DNA of 64,000 nt from Candidatus Anderseniibacteriota bacterium (GTDB lineage: Bacteria; Patescibacteria; Andersenbacteria; UBA10190): assembly GCA_021414205.1 (NCBI GenBank), contig JAIOOW010000003.1:186001-250000 (forward strand). The letters run 5' to 3'. The translations under genes were made by a program, and so were the position numbers. The notes below the pieces were generated by a model. It did no database searches and was not told the origin of the DNA. It saw only the letters and a program-made list of their open reading frames with translations. Positions 48,558-56,657 of this stretch are shown here, piece by piece; position 1 is the first letter of the stretch; each line of letters begins with the position of its first letter.

Positions 48558-49627
48558 CCTACCGCGGCTAATCGTAATTCTCGATCGGCGTTGCGGATAT
48601 CGGTGAAAATTGGATCCAGCGCCCCTTCCATAATAAGTTCGATACCGCTCCAGGATTGTTTAATTCTGTGGTCCGTAATTCGGTCTTGCGGGAAGTTGTA
48701 TGTGCGGATTTTTTCAGAACGATCTGCCGTTCCAATTTGCGCCTTGCGGGCAGATGCTTCTTTAGCATGGATTTCCTCTTCTCGTTTTGCCATAAGGCGA
48801 GCGCGCAAAAGGCTCATCGCCATTTCGCGATTTTTATGCTGACTTCGTTCATCTTGGCACGCCACTACCGTATTGGTCGGGATGTGGGTAATGCGGATTG
48901 CGGAGCTCGTTTTATTAACGTGCTGGCCTCCGGCACCACTCGCTCGATAGGTGTCGATACGCAAATCTTCAGGTTTAATTTCCATATCCACTTCTTCTGC
49001 TCTTGGCAGAATGGCCACGGTAATGGTTGATGTATGTACACGACCCATCTTTTCTGTAGTCGGGATTCGCTGTACGCGGTGTACGCCGCTTTCAAATTTT
49101 AAGTGGCCATAGACCTCGTCTCCTGAAATTTCGACAATTGCTTCTTTGATTCCGCCGTGCTCTCCTTCGGATTTGCTAATAGTGGATACTTTCCACCCCT
49201 TCACTTCTGCATAGCGAATATATGCGCGAAGGAGCTCCCCGGCAAAGAGACCCGCCTCATCTCCGCCTGCACCAGCTCTAATTTCCATGATAACGTCGCG
49301 GCTGTTTCGCGGATCTTCCGGAATGAGTAATTCTTCTAATTTTTTTTCTAATTCAGCTTTTTTAGTAGTTAACGTATTCACGTCGTCTTGGGCGAGCGCT
49401 TTCATTTCTTCGTCTGCATCAGGGGAATTCGCCAATTCAGTGCTTGCTTGCAGTTCGTCCGTAACATTTTTCAATTCTTGTCCAGCCTCAAGGACCTCTC
49501 GCGTATGGCGAAGTTTATGAGAAAGCTCTTTTATGATGCTGGACTGCTTCATGACAGCCGGGTCGCTCATCTTTTGGGTAAGAGAGTCGATTTCGTCTTG
49601 CAATGCCTTTTCCGATGGAATATTCAT
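48554..49627 (-). CDS. prfA: Peptide chain release factor 1
   Basis: Recognises UAA and UAG and releases the peptide. The 357 residues match RF1. The tripeptide region reads VQRIPTTEKMGRVHTST (PxT type, hence RF1), and the catalytic loop is SGAGGQHVNKTSSAIRI. The ATG at 49627 (MNIPSEK) is preferred; an in-frame ATG at 49639 lies inside the palindrome GCCCGCATGCGGGC that follows rpmE. That hairpin might modulate passage between rpmE and prfA. The gene is coupled to prmC. UGA stops elsewhere in the window imply that RF2 exists outside it. Confidence 0.96.
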   Translation of the reverse strand: MNIPSEKALQDEIDSLTQKMSDPAVMKQSSIIKELSHKLRHTREVLEAGQELKNVTDELQASTELANSPDADEEMKALAQDDVNTLTTKKAELEKKLEELLIPEDPRNSRDVIMEIRAGAGGDEAGLFAGELLRAYIRYAEVKGWKVSTISKSEGEHGGIKEAIVEISGDEVYGHLKFESGVHRVQRIPTTEKMGRVHTSTITVAILPRAEEVDMEIKPEDLRIDTYRASGAGGQHVNKTSSAIRITHIPTNTVVACQDERSQHKNREMAMSLLRARLMAKREEEIHAKEASARKAQIGTADRSEKIRTYNFPQDRITDHRIKQSWSGIELIMEGALDPIFTDIRNADRELRLAAVG

Positions 49628-49651
49628 AGGCGCCCGCATGCGGGCCGAGAT

Positions 49652-49945
49652 CTACTTAGAAAGCTTTACTTCAGCGTCTTTCTTGGTAGTCTTTTTCGGA
49701 GCTTTCTTTGCTTTTGCCTCTTTTTTCTGTGCTTTGAGGGTATCGGTTTCTTCCAGTCGCTTCTTGAACTTATCAACACGGCCGGCAACGTCTACGAGCT
49801 TCTGCTTGCCTGTGTAGAATGGGTGGCAGTTAGAGCATACTTCAACGGAAATAGCTTCTTGAGTTGAGCCAGTTACAAAAGTGTTGCCACATGCGCAGGT
49901 GACAGTTACATCGGTAAAATAGGTTGGGTGGATATCGGTTTTCAT
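49652..49945 (-). CDS. rpmE: Ribosomal protein L31, zinc type, with basic extension
   Basis: L31 links the two ribosomal subunits at the central bridge. The core (residues 1-70) has the four cysteines CAC and CSNC of the zinc form and the HPFYTGKQKLVDVAGRVDKF text. The 97 residues exceed the usual 65-75 by a C-terminal tail rich in Lys and Ala. The start follows TATACT by 11 bases. It is divergent from rpsB and leads rpmE-prfA-prmC. Confidence 0.95.
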   Translation of the reverse strand: MKTDIHPTYFTDVTVTCACGNTFVTGSTQEAISVEVCSNCHPFYTGKQKLVDVAGRVDKFKKRLEETDTLKAQKKEAKAKKAPKKTTKKDAEVKLSK

Positions 49946-49956
49946 AGGATTTCATG

Positions 49957-50001
49957 AGTATAGGGTTTTCACTTGATTTTTGCAAGCATTTCTTCTATCA
50001 T
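49957..50001. promoter_or_regulatory. Interleaved divergent promoters of rpmE and rpsB
   Basis: rpsB: TTGATT (49973-49978), 17 bp, TATCAT (49996-50001), seven bases to the ATG. rpmE: TTGCAA (49980-49985), 17 bp, TATACT (49957-49962) on the minus strand. Each -35 lies within the other promoter's spacer, so polymerases would compete. Confidence 0.65.
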
Positions 50002-50008
50002 GTACTTT

Positions 50009-50731
50009 ATGTCTACTAAATTACAAGATTCACCAGTTCAATCACTCGTTCCTGACGTTGTTGCAATGTTGGAAGCCGGCGTGCATTTTGGGCACGAAAA
50101 GAGCAAGAGAAACCCTCGAATGGAGAAGTTTATCTATATGCACCGCAATAAGGTGGCGATTATCGACCTAAACTTCACTCGCGATGGATTGCAAAAAGCT
50201 GTTGCTTTTGTGAATGAAATCATGAAAAAGCCGAATGCGGAGATCCTGTTTGTAGGAACAAAGCGCCAAGCTCGGTCAATCGTGAAGAAGTATGCCGAAG
50301 AGGCCGGGATGCCGTATGTAACGCGCAGATGGCTTGGAGGAACACTTACGAACTTTACTACAATTCTAAAGAGCATCGAAAAGCTTCAGGAATTAAAGCG
50401 AACAGGCGAAGATAAGTCTCTAATCCGTCTTACGAAGAAAGAACGGGCAGTTCGACAAAAAGAGATTGAACGACTGGAAAGCGTGCTTGAAGGCATGAAG
50501 AACGTACGATCTCTCCCAGCTGCGATTTTCGTAGCAGGGGCTCACGACGAACGCATTGCTGTTGCAGAAGCGCTTCGAGTAGGAATTCCTGTTATCGGTA
50601 TTACAGATACGAACGCTGATCCAGCAACAGTAACAGTACCAATCCCAGCAAACGATGACGCAATTCGATCATTAGAATTAATCACAAGCGTGATTTCTAA
50701 AGCGATTGTATCTGCGAGAGCATCAAAATAA
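50009..50731 (+). CDS. rpsB: Ribosomal protein S2
   Basis: S2 joins the small subunit last, with S1. The 240 residues are the normal length. It contains MLEAGVHFGHEKSKRNPRMEKFIY, FVGTKRQARSIVKKYAEEAGMPYVTRRWLGGTLTNF (cited in parts as the family signature), and the C-terminal AVAEALRVGIPVIGITDTNADP. The ATG at 50009 is chosen because TATCAT ends seven bases upstream; the longer in-frame start would begin before the promoter. tsf follows after 35 bp with its own Shine-Dalgarno. Confidence 0.97.
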   Translation: MSTKLQDSPVQSLVPDVVAMLEAGVHFGHEKSKRNPRMEKFIYMHRNKVAIIDLNFTRDGLQKAVAFVNEIMKKPNAEILFVGTKRQARSIVKKYAEEAGMPYVTRRWLGGTLTNFTTILKSIEKLQELKRTGEDKSLIRLTKKERAVRQKEIERLESVLEGMKNVRSLPAAIFVAGAHDERIAVAEALRVGIPVIGITDTNADPATVTVPIPANDDAIRSLELITSVISKAIVSARASK

Positions 50732-50766
50732 TTTAAGTAGTTTAGTTTTAGAAAGGAACAAAAAAT

Positions 50767-51354
50767 ATGGCAATTACAATGGAACAAATAAAAGATTTAC
50801 GTACTCGAACGGGTGCGGGTGTTGTTGATGCAAAAGAGGCTCTTACTTCGAGCAACGGCGACATGGAAAAGGCAATTTTGTGGCTTCGCGAAAAAGGCAA
50901 AGCTACTGTTGCAAAGAAGTCTGCTCGAGAAACTCACGAAGGGGTAGTAGCTACTTATGTACACGGCAACAAGAAAATGGCAGTACTCTTGGCGTTGCTC
51001 TGCGAGACTGACTTTGTGGCTCGAAATGAAAAATTCCAAGAATTAGCACAGAATATCGCAATGCATGTGGCAGCTTCTGATCCGCTTGTTGTAAAGCCAG
51101 AAGAGGTTTCTGACGCAGATGTGGAAGCAGAAAAAGTATTTGCTCAAGCTCAGCTAGAAAAAGAGGGCAAGCCTGCAGAAATGATCGAGAAGATCCTTGC
51201 TGGAAAAATGAAGAAATTTCGCGAAGAGCGAGCGCTTCTTACACAGGCATATGTGAAGGATCCGAAAATGACGATTGAGCAGCTTCTTGCAGGGGCTGTT
51301 GCCGAAATGGGGGAAAATATCTCTATTCAAGAGTTCAAAAAGATCTCCATATAA
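50767..51354 (+). CDS. tsf: Elongation factor Ts
   Basis: Nucleotide exchange factor for EF-Tu. It has 195 residues, a short form similar to Thermus and many CPR, lacking part of the dimerisation domain of the E. coli protein. It opens with the UBA-like LRTRTGAGVVDAKEAL, and the core TDFVARNEKFQELA and the coiled region follow. GAAAGGAA at about 50750 is a clear Shine-Dalgarno. The classical rpsB-tsf pair ends in a strong terminator. Confidence 0.95.
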   Translation: MAITMEQIKDLRTRTGAGVVDAKEALTSSNGDMEKAILWLREKGKATVAKKSARETHEGVVATYVHGNKKMAVLLALLCETDFVARNEKFQELAQNIAMHVAASDPLVVKPEEVSDADVEAEKVFAQAQLEKEGKPAEMIEKILAGKMKKFREERALLTQAYVKDPKMTIEQLLAGAVAEMGENISIQEFKKISI

Positions 51355-51379
51355 TAAAATCGTACAAAAATAGCATGAA

Positions 51380-51402
51380 GGCCCCTTGGCGAGGGGCTTT
51401 TT
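51380..51402 (+). terminator. Rho-independent terminator after tsf
   Basis: GCCCC-TTGGCGA-GGGGC followed by TTTTT. Confidence 0.92.
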
Positions 51403-51428
51403 GCTTGGTAGGATAAGCAGTAACTTCC

Positions 51429-52526
51429 ATGCTTTACGATATCTTACCGCCATTATTACTGTTGTTCTCGTTCGGGGGTATTATTGTCCTTATTGCGCGG
51501 GCTATGATGAAAGTGCGAGCGCGAGAGGTTCATGAAGAAATTCAGGCACATGTTGAATCCGATGCCCCTGTCCATGCGGAAACTGTGATTGGTCCGAATA
51601 AGGGTAATGTCCATGTTGCAAAGAATCGATTATTGCATGTTGGCGCTCTGCTTGGAGCTGGTATTGCAAAAATCGGCCCTGCCACAAAATCATTTATTGC
51701 ATCATATAAAGCATCTGCGTTGGCGAAAAAAGAGCAGAAAGCTATTGCGAAAAAACCTCAAAAATTTGCAGCTCCTGTGCCAGCCAAGCAGACGGTTAAT
51801 GACGTGAAGGAAAAAATAGCATCGGGTATGAAGGGGATTCAAATTCCGGAGGTAAGTATCCATGAAAAAATTGAACAGTTTAGCGAAAAGGGGAAACAGG
51901 GATTCTCTTTTCTTCGCAACACTGTTGCGTCAAGAATTCCTCATGTAAAAAAGGGTATGCAAGCAGTTCGGGATCAGGTTGTTTCAAGTATGCCGGTCAG
52001 AAAACAAGCTGTTGCGACTGGCGCTGTGCCAACGCCTATTATTCGCCTTGTCCATCAAGAGTCTGTAAGCGAACCAAAGCGTGGAATTATGTCGCAAATG
52101 ATGCAGCGCCCGAAAGAGGAGACCGTGCTTGAGAAGGCAGAGCGGATGATTAGCGAAAATAATTTTGATTCTGCAGAAGACTTGCTTGTTCCGTATATTA
52201 TGAAGCATGCAACAGACACAAAGGCATATATGCTATTAGGGCGCTCAGCAATGGGAAAGGGTTCTTGGGATGAAGCCGTTGAAATATTCCAACAGGTATT
52301 GAAGATGAGTAACGAAGAGGTGGAGGCTCAGGCATTGCTTGGGCACTGCGCGCTGCAGGCCGGGAAATTTACGATGGCAATGCAAGCACTGCAGAGAGCG
52401 CGAGATAATGATCCGGAAAACATCAGCATTCGAGAAGATTTGTTATTTATTGCGCGAAGAATGGATAATAAGGTTGTAGTACGAGGGGTTTTGGAAGAAT
52501 TGGAAGCGTTGAAACAGAAAAGCTAA
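51429..52526 (+). CDS. Membrane-anchored TPR protein
   Basis: A 365-residue protein. An N-terminal membrane helix (about 4-25) is followed by a long charged, low-complexity middle (about 30-225) with many Lys and Ala. A C-terminal tetratricopeptide region (about 240-345) has the repeat signatures AEDLLVPYIMKHATDTKAYMLLGR, GSWDEAVEIFQQVLKMSNEEVEAQALLGH (cited in pieces) and GKFTMAMQALQRA. TPRs bind protein partners; the partner is unknown. It stands 26 bp after the tsf terminator and 20 bp before the glycosyltransferases, suggesting a scaffold in envelope synthesis. Confidence 0.8.
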   Translation: MLYDILPPLLLLFSFGGIIVLIARAMMKVRAREVHEEIQAHVESDAPVHAETVIGPNKGNVHVAKNRLLHVGALLGAGIAKIGPATKSFIASYKASALAKKEQKAIAKKPQKFAAPVPAKQTVNDVKEKIASGMKGIQIPEVSIHEKIEQFSEKGKQGFSFLRNTVASRIPHVKKGMQAVRDQVVSSMPVRKQAVATGAVPTPIIRLVHQESVSEPKRGIMSQMMQRPKEETVLEKAERMISENNFDSAEDLLVPYIMKHATDTKAYMLLGRSAMGKGSWDEAVEIFQQVLKMSNEEVEAQALLGHCALQAGKFTMAMQALQRARDNDPENISIREDLLFIARRMDNKVVVRGVLEELEALKQKS

Positions 52527-52546
52527 AGATTTGTTCCGGGGCGGAT

Positions 52547-53497
52547 ATGGGGAATGTTCCAGAAGAGCAATCGGTAGTGCTGAGTATATGCATACCTACA
52601 TACAATAGGCCAAATCAATTGCGAAGGCTTTTGCAAAGCATTCGCGCTCAATACGATAATAGAATAGAAGTTGTGATTGGTGACGATGGCAATGCCGAGG
52701 ATACGAAGAAAGTATTGCAGGAATTTTCCGACATCCGCATCGTATATTTTATTAATGAGCCGAGGAAAGGCTTTGCGCAAAACCTTCTTGCAGTTTCTTG
52801 GAAGGCAGTGGGGGAATATATATGGTGGATAAGCGATGATGACCAGGTAGCTGAAGGAGCGCTAGGCAGAGTATTTGAACATCTTAAGATGCACCCGCCG
52901 ATTCTTTGGGTGAATGCGGAATCGGGAATTAATCCAGGTGGTGAGTTTAAAAAAAATGCGACTGATGGATATCTGCCCTCGAAGGACGCCGGATTGGAGG
53001 AAATTGGTACGCTTCTTACGTTCATATCTTCCATCATATTTCAGAAAGAGAAATTACTTGCGCTCAATCAGGATGAGCTTCGGCAATTTGAACATTCTTC
53101 ATTTGTGAACTTTGCTATAGTGGCAATGATTATGCTGACATGCGGACCCATATATTGTATTGCGAAGCCGTGCGTAATTGCGCATTGGGATTTCGCCAGC
53201 GACCCTTGGAAGAATAAGTTCCGAACGTTTGGAATCGATTTTCTAGACGTGATGAATCACTTTAAGGATAGATTCTCTTCGCGTGCATATCGAGCGATTG
53301 TCGGTTCCATGTTCTCGTTTTCTTGGAGGGTTGCGCTTGGGGAAAGGTTTCGCAGTGGAAATTCTTTGCATCAGTTTATGATGCCGATGATACGGCGCTA
53401 TTGGTCCTACCCTGAAATACTATTGGCCGTACCTTTGTTTCTTATGCCTCGGTTCGGTATTGTTTTGTTATATCGTTTATATGGCCGGCTACAGTAA
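52547..53497 (+). CDS. Glycosyltransferase family 2
   Basis: A 316-residue GT-A-fold transferase that adds a sugar from a nucleotide donor, probably at the inner face of the membrane. The N-terminal LSICIPTYNRPNQLRRLLQS and the metal-binding acid VVIGDDGN (about residue 48) are standard; the acceptor-side acid is in WWISDDDQVAEGALG. The C-terminal third has a hydrophobic part without a clear multi-pass region. The next gene starts 17 bp before its stop, so the two are coupled. The donor and acceptor are unknown; an envelope polysaccharide or surface protein glycan is likely. Confidence 0.88.
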   Translation: MGNVPEEQSVVLSICIPTYNRPNQLRRLLQSIRAQYDNRIEVVIGDDGNAEDTKKVLQEFSDIRIVYFINEPRKGFAQNLLAVSWKAVGEYIWWISDDDQVAEGALGRVFEHLKMHPPILWVNAESGINPGGEFKKNATDGYLPSKDAGLEEIGTLLTFISSIIFQKEKLLALNQDELRQFEHSSFVNFAIVAMIMLTCGPIYCIAKPCVIAHWDFASDPWKNKFRTFGIDFLDVMNHFKDRFSSRAYRAIVGSMFSFSWRVALGERFRSGNSLHQFMMPMIRRYWSYPEILLAVPLFLMPRFGIVLLYRLYGRLQ

Positions 53498-55730
53498 GCA
53501 TATTCGCATATACGGGGTCTGGGGAATTTTGGTAGTGGTATTTGTCGCTGCATTCTTTCCGATAAGCGTGCTACGCGTTCAGGACGCTCCAAAAGAAGAC
53601 GAAAAGTATGTTCGTCGTATATATGATAATCACACAGTCGGACAAGTCTTTCGTCATGACTATTACAGCATCAGCAAGCTTGCCGTATTGGTTCGAGCAG
53701 ATGCTCCTCATAGTGCGACGCTGATTGCACGAAATGGTGAGGGGAAAGAGGTGGGAAGGGAGAATATAGACCTCACTACCGAGGATCAATGGGTTGAATT
53801 TACGTTTAAAAAATCTTTGAAGAAAGGTACGGATACCATATTCTTTTCGACGATATCCGGAACGCGCATGAGGCAGTCAATTCTTATGCGATACCAGATA
53901 GACTCTGACTTATACTCCGAGGGCAACATGGTTGTTGATGGCAAAGATTCCTATGGGGATATAGCATTTCAAGTTACTGAAACATCGCCAGCATGGAGGG
54001 CTCTGCTTGTATGGGGGCAAGTGAATGGAACCAGTGCACAGCGCGCCGCACTATTTTTAGTGGAAGGAGCGATATGTGCCGCAGCGGTATTTGGATTATT
54101 GCAGATACGCTTTAGGGCGCATAGGCAATTTCGCAGATATATTCCAAGCGTTGCACTATTCGTATGCACAGTGTTTATGTGCGCACCCTATGCGCACCTA
54201 CTGAATGGTGTGTTCGGAGGAGACGCGTTTAATTATATGGATAAAGCGTTTGCACTGATACACGGCCAGGATCCGTTTGCGGCAGATGCGAGGAAGGGTC
54301 CATTTTTCTCGCTTCTCCTTATTCCCGGACTCTTTTTACCAGACCCTCTTGTTTGGTCGCGGTGGGTCGGCATTGTTGCGGCGGGGCTCGTTGCCGGCTT
54401 GGTTCCGCTCGTTGCGCGCAGAATGGGTATTGGGTGGCCTGTTGCCACCATGGCTGGCGTTTTTGTTGCGGAAAATAGTTTTTTACTATTCGAAGCTCCG
54501 GACGCGCTGGCAATGACCACGTTTACGTTCTTGATTCTGCTGTGCGTGTACTCCTTCTTGAGTATAAAGAAAAATGGCAAATTTCTTTGGGTATTGGCTA
54601 TTGCGTCTGGTTTAACTATGCTGACGCGGTTTGAGGGCGCATTAGTGGGGGCGATATTATTGCCCGCGGCGTGGATTCGGTATCGAATTTCTTGGAGAAA
54701 TATATTATGGCCGATTGTAGTTGCCATACTCATTATGGCATTGCCGTTATCGTCGTATATTATTTCCGGCAAATCCGGCATTCGAACGGCTCAGGATATT
54801 CAAAACGATGACGGCTTATTTTTGGTTCACTCGATTCATGACAAGCAGCTCGAGTTGAATATTCAGCGATCGTACGAATTTTTTACAAACGTATTTATTG
54901 AAAAGGGGACGAATATGAATATTGCGTTGTATTTGGTAGCAGGGGTATTGATCGGCATTCTTCTTGTGCTTACTCGACGCTATATGCCGCGTATTTCTTC
55001 TCAAGTACTGGGCGCTATCGGAATATGCTCTGCGGTAGTATTCTTGTTTGCCCTTGCAATGAATAATGAAGTGAATAAGTACATGCTCGTTGCGCTGCTG
55101 TACATGCTGACGGGCATCGGAATTGCATTCTTTGTACAAAAAAAACCGATAGAAGGCATCGCTATTCTGTTTGCAATTGCGTCGCAAGTTGCAGTAATTA
55201 TTTGGATTTTACCGAAGACGAGATATTTCTTGCCAACAATACCGTTTTTATATCTATTTCTTGCGTATGGAATTTATTCGCTTGCAAGAAGTAAGAAGAG
55301 GATAGTTCAGTTTGTAGTTCTCGTTATATTAAGTACTGCAGGCATATATTTCTACCAAGACGAGCAGAAATATTTGGAAAAAGATGTTGAAGCATATAAT
55401 AACAAAGCATTTGAAACGGACGTATTGGTAAAGGCTTTGATCGATTTACGATCAAGTAAGCAATCAGTTGCTGTAGAAAGTTTGGACGATTTGGCAGTTC
55501 GTATGTATGTGGCACCCGAAAAATTATTTTATATTCAGTTGAATCAAACTTCGGATATCGCGCAGCAGGAGTTGCAGTTTATCCAAGGTAATCACATCCA
55601 CTTTTTATTGAAGCGTGAAGATTCTGACGACTGGCAAATAGCGCAGAAAAATCCGGAACTATTTAGTGATCCAAAAATCTACACGACGAAAAACGGTGAT
55701 GCAAAAGTCTTAGTATATACAGTAAAATAG
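53481..55730 (+). CDS. Integral-membrane glycosyltransferase (ArnT/PMT-like, GT-C fold)
   Basis: A 749-residue polytopic protein. After the first helix there is an outward domain (about 35-190), then many membrane helices. The first loop of the GT-C core carries GGDAFNYMDKAFALIHGQDPF with the Asp typical of GT39/ArnT-like enzymes (the DxD-like acid near residue 252). A soluble C-terminal part follows. Such enzymes take lipid-linked sugars and modify proteins or lipids outside the membrane. The ATG at 53481 lies inside the GT2 gene. With that gene it forms a glycan-building pair, possibly acting on the neighbouring Ser/Thr/Pro-rich proteins. Confidence 0.8.
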   Translation: MAGYSKHIRIYGVWGILVVVFVAAFFPISVLRVQDAPKEDEKYVRRIYDNHTVGQVFRHDYYSISKLAVLVRADAPHSATLIARNGEGKEVGRENIDLTTEDQWVEFTFKKSLKKGTDTIFFSTISGTRMRQSILMRYQIDSDLYSEGNMVVDGKDSYGDIAFQVTETSPAWRALLVWGQVNGTSAQRAALFLVEGAICAAAVFGLLQIRFRAHRQFRRYIPSVALFVCTVFMCAPYAHLLNGVFGGDAFNYMDKAFALIHGQDPFAADARKGPFFSLLLIPGLFLPDPLVWSRWVGIVAAGLVAGLVPLVARRMGIGWPVATMAGVFVAENSFLLFEAPDALAMTTFTFLILLCVYSFLSIKKNGKFLWVLAIASGLTMLTRFEGALVGAILLPAAWIRYRISWRNILWPIVVAILIMALPLSSYIISGKSGIRTAQDIQNDDGLFLVHSIHDKQLELNIQRSYEFFTNVFIEKGTNMNIALYLVAGVLIGILLVLTRRYMPRISSQVLGAIGICSAVVFLFALAMNNEVNKYMLVALLYMLTGIGIAFFVQKKPIEGIAILFAIASQVAVIIWILPKTRYFLPTIPFLYLFLAYGIYSLARSKKRIVQFVVLVILSTAGIYFYQDEQKYLEKDVEAYNNKAFETDVLVKALIDLRSSKQSVAVESLDDLAVRMYVAPEKLFYIQLNQTSDIAQQELQFIQGNHIHFLLKREDSDDWQIAQKNPELFSDPKIYTTKNGDAKVLVYTVK

Positions 55731-55732
55731 GT

Positions 55733-55776
55733 TTGCAAAAAGGAAGTGTTCGTTGTATATAACAAGTGGTTGTTAT
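55733..55776 (+). promoter_or_regulatory. Promoter and 5' hairpin of Clp-N gene 1
   Basis: TTGCAA (55733-55738), 17 bp, TATATA (55756-55761). A perfect hairpin ATAACAA-GTGG-TTGTTAT (55759-55776) lies at the presumed RNA start. AGGAGG follows at about 55799. Confidence 0.65.
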
Positions 55777-55812
55777 GGTGCACATTTAAGTAGATTTCAG
55801 GAGGGCATTCTC

Positions 55813-56586
55813 ATGTATGAACGATTCACTGATCGCGCGCTCAAGGTGATGCAGTTGGCCAATGAAGAAGCTCAGCGGTTCAATCACGAGTATATTGGTA
55901 CTGAGCACATTCTCCTCGGTATTATACGGGAGGGAGGCGGTATCGCTTTTGTGATTCTCGGCGGGTTTGGGGTTGATTTGCAAAAGGTTCGGCTCGAAGT
56001 TGAAAAACTTGTTCAGTCGGCATCAGAAGATATGGCTACGATTGGAAGGCTTCCCCAAACTCCGCGTGCAAAGAGGGTTATTGAGTTTGCGATGGAAGAG
56101 GCTAGGGGATTTGATCACAAGCACATTGGCACTGAGCATTTACTGCTTGGGCTCATTCGCGAAGCAGAGGGTGTGGGAGGGCAAGCGTTGCTTAACCTTG
56201 GTCTGGAGCTCGACGTGGTTCGGCAATGTGTTCTTCAAGCAATTGCTTATGGTGAGCATGGTACTGTATCGTCTCCGATACCATTTAGCGCTCGCATTAT
56301 GTGTTGCAAGATATTGTTCGAGTTTGACGAATTGATAAGTGAGCTCGACACAGAGGTGTTTCGTTCTGCTAGGCGTGAATGGATCACTGACAACGATGTT
56401 CAGTTACGTTGGGCGAAACACGAGGATTTTCAGCCGGCCGTTAAAGTTCATCGCGACACTCTTTTGAGGCTGAGGAATGATACGGCAAAGGCTATTGGTT
56501 TTGGTCCGCGAGAGGCGCACAGTTTCTTTCCTCGGGACTATGCGGTAACGCCAATGGGGTATCTATTGCCTCTGAAACCCATGTGA
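55813..56586 (+). CDS. Stand-alone Clp N-terminal domain protein 1
   Basis: A 257-residue protein. The first 145 residues are a double Clp-N (ClpC/ClpA-type) repeat: MYERFTDRALKVMQLANEEA, YIGTEHILLGIIREGGG, and again KRVIEFAMEEARGFDHKHIGTEHLLLGLI. No AAA+ module follows. Residues 146-257 are an unrelated extension with WITDNDVQLRWAKHEDFQP and a Pro-rich end. Clp-N domains bind substrates or adaptors for ClpC; alone the protein might act as an adaptor or competitor. The ATG at 55813 has AGGAGG eight bases upstream; terminator follows. A paralogue is at 60268. Confidence 0.88.
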   Translation: MYERFTDRALKVMQLANEEAQRFNHEYIGTEHILLGIIREGGGIAFVILGGFGVDLQKVRLEVEKLVQSASEDMATIGRLPQTPRAKRVIEFAMEEARGFDHKHIGTEHLLLGLIREAEGVGGQALLNLGLELDVVRQCVLQAIAYGEHGTVSSPIPFSARIMCCKILFEFDELISELDTEVFRSARREWITDNDVQLRWAKHEDFQPAVKVHRDTLLRLRNDTAKAIGFGPREAHSFFPRDYAVTPMGYLLPLKPM

Positions 56587-56592
56587 AATTTG

Positions 56593-56624
56593 AAGGTTGC
56601 TTGGTGATCCAGGCAACCTTTTTA
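56593..56624 (+). terminator. Rho-independent terminator
   Basis: AAGGTTGC/GCAACCTT with a 12-base loop and TTT tail. Ends the Clp-N gene 1 unit. Confidence 0.85.
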
Positions 56625-56642
56625 ATATCGCTATAAAATAGC

Positions 56643-56651
56643 TGATATACT
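56643..56651 (+). promoter_or_regulatory. Extended -10 before the beta-helix gene
   Basis: TG-A-TATACT at 56643-56651, six bases before a GTG start at 56658. Same arrangement as at pilC; supports GTG as a leaderless start. Confidence 0.6.
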
Positions 56652-56657
56652 TACAAG

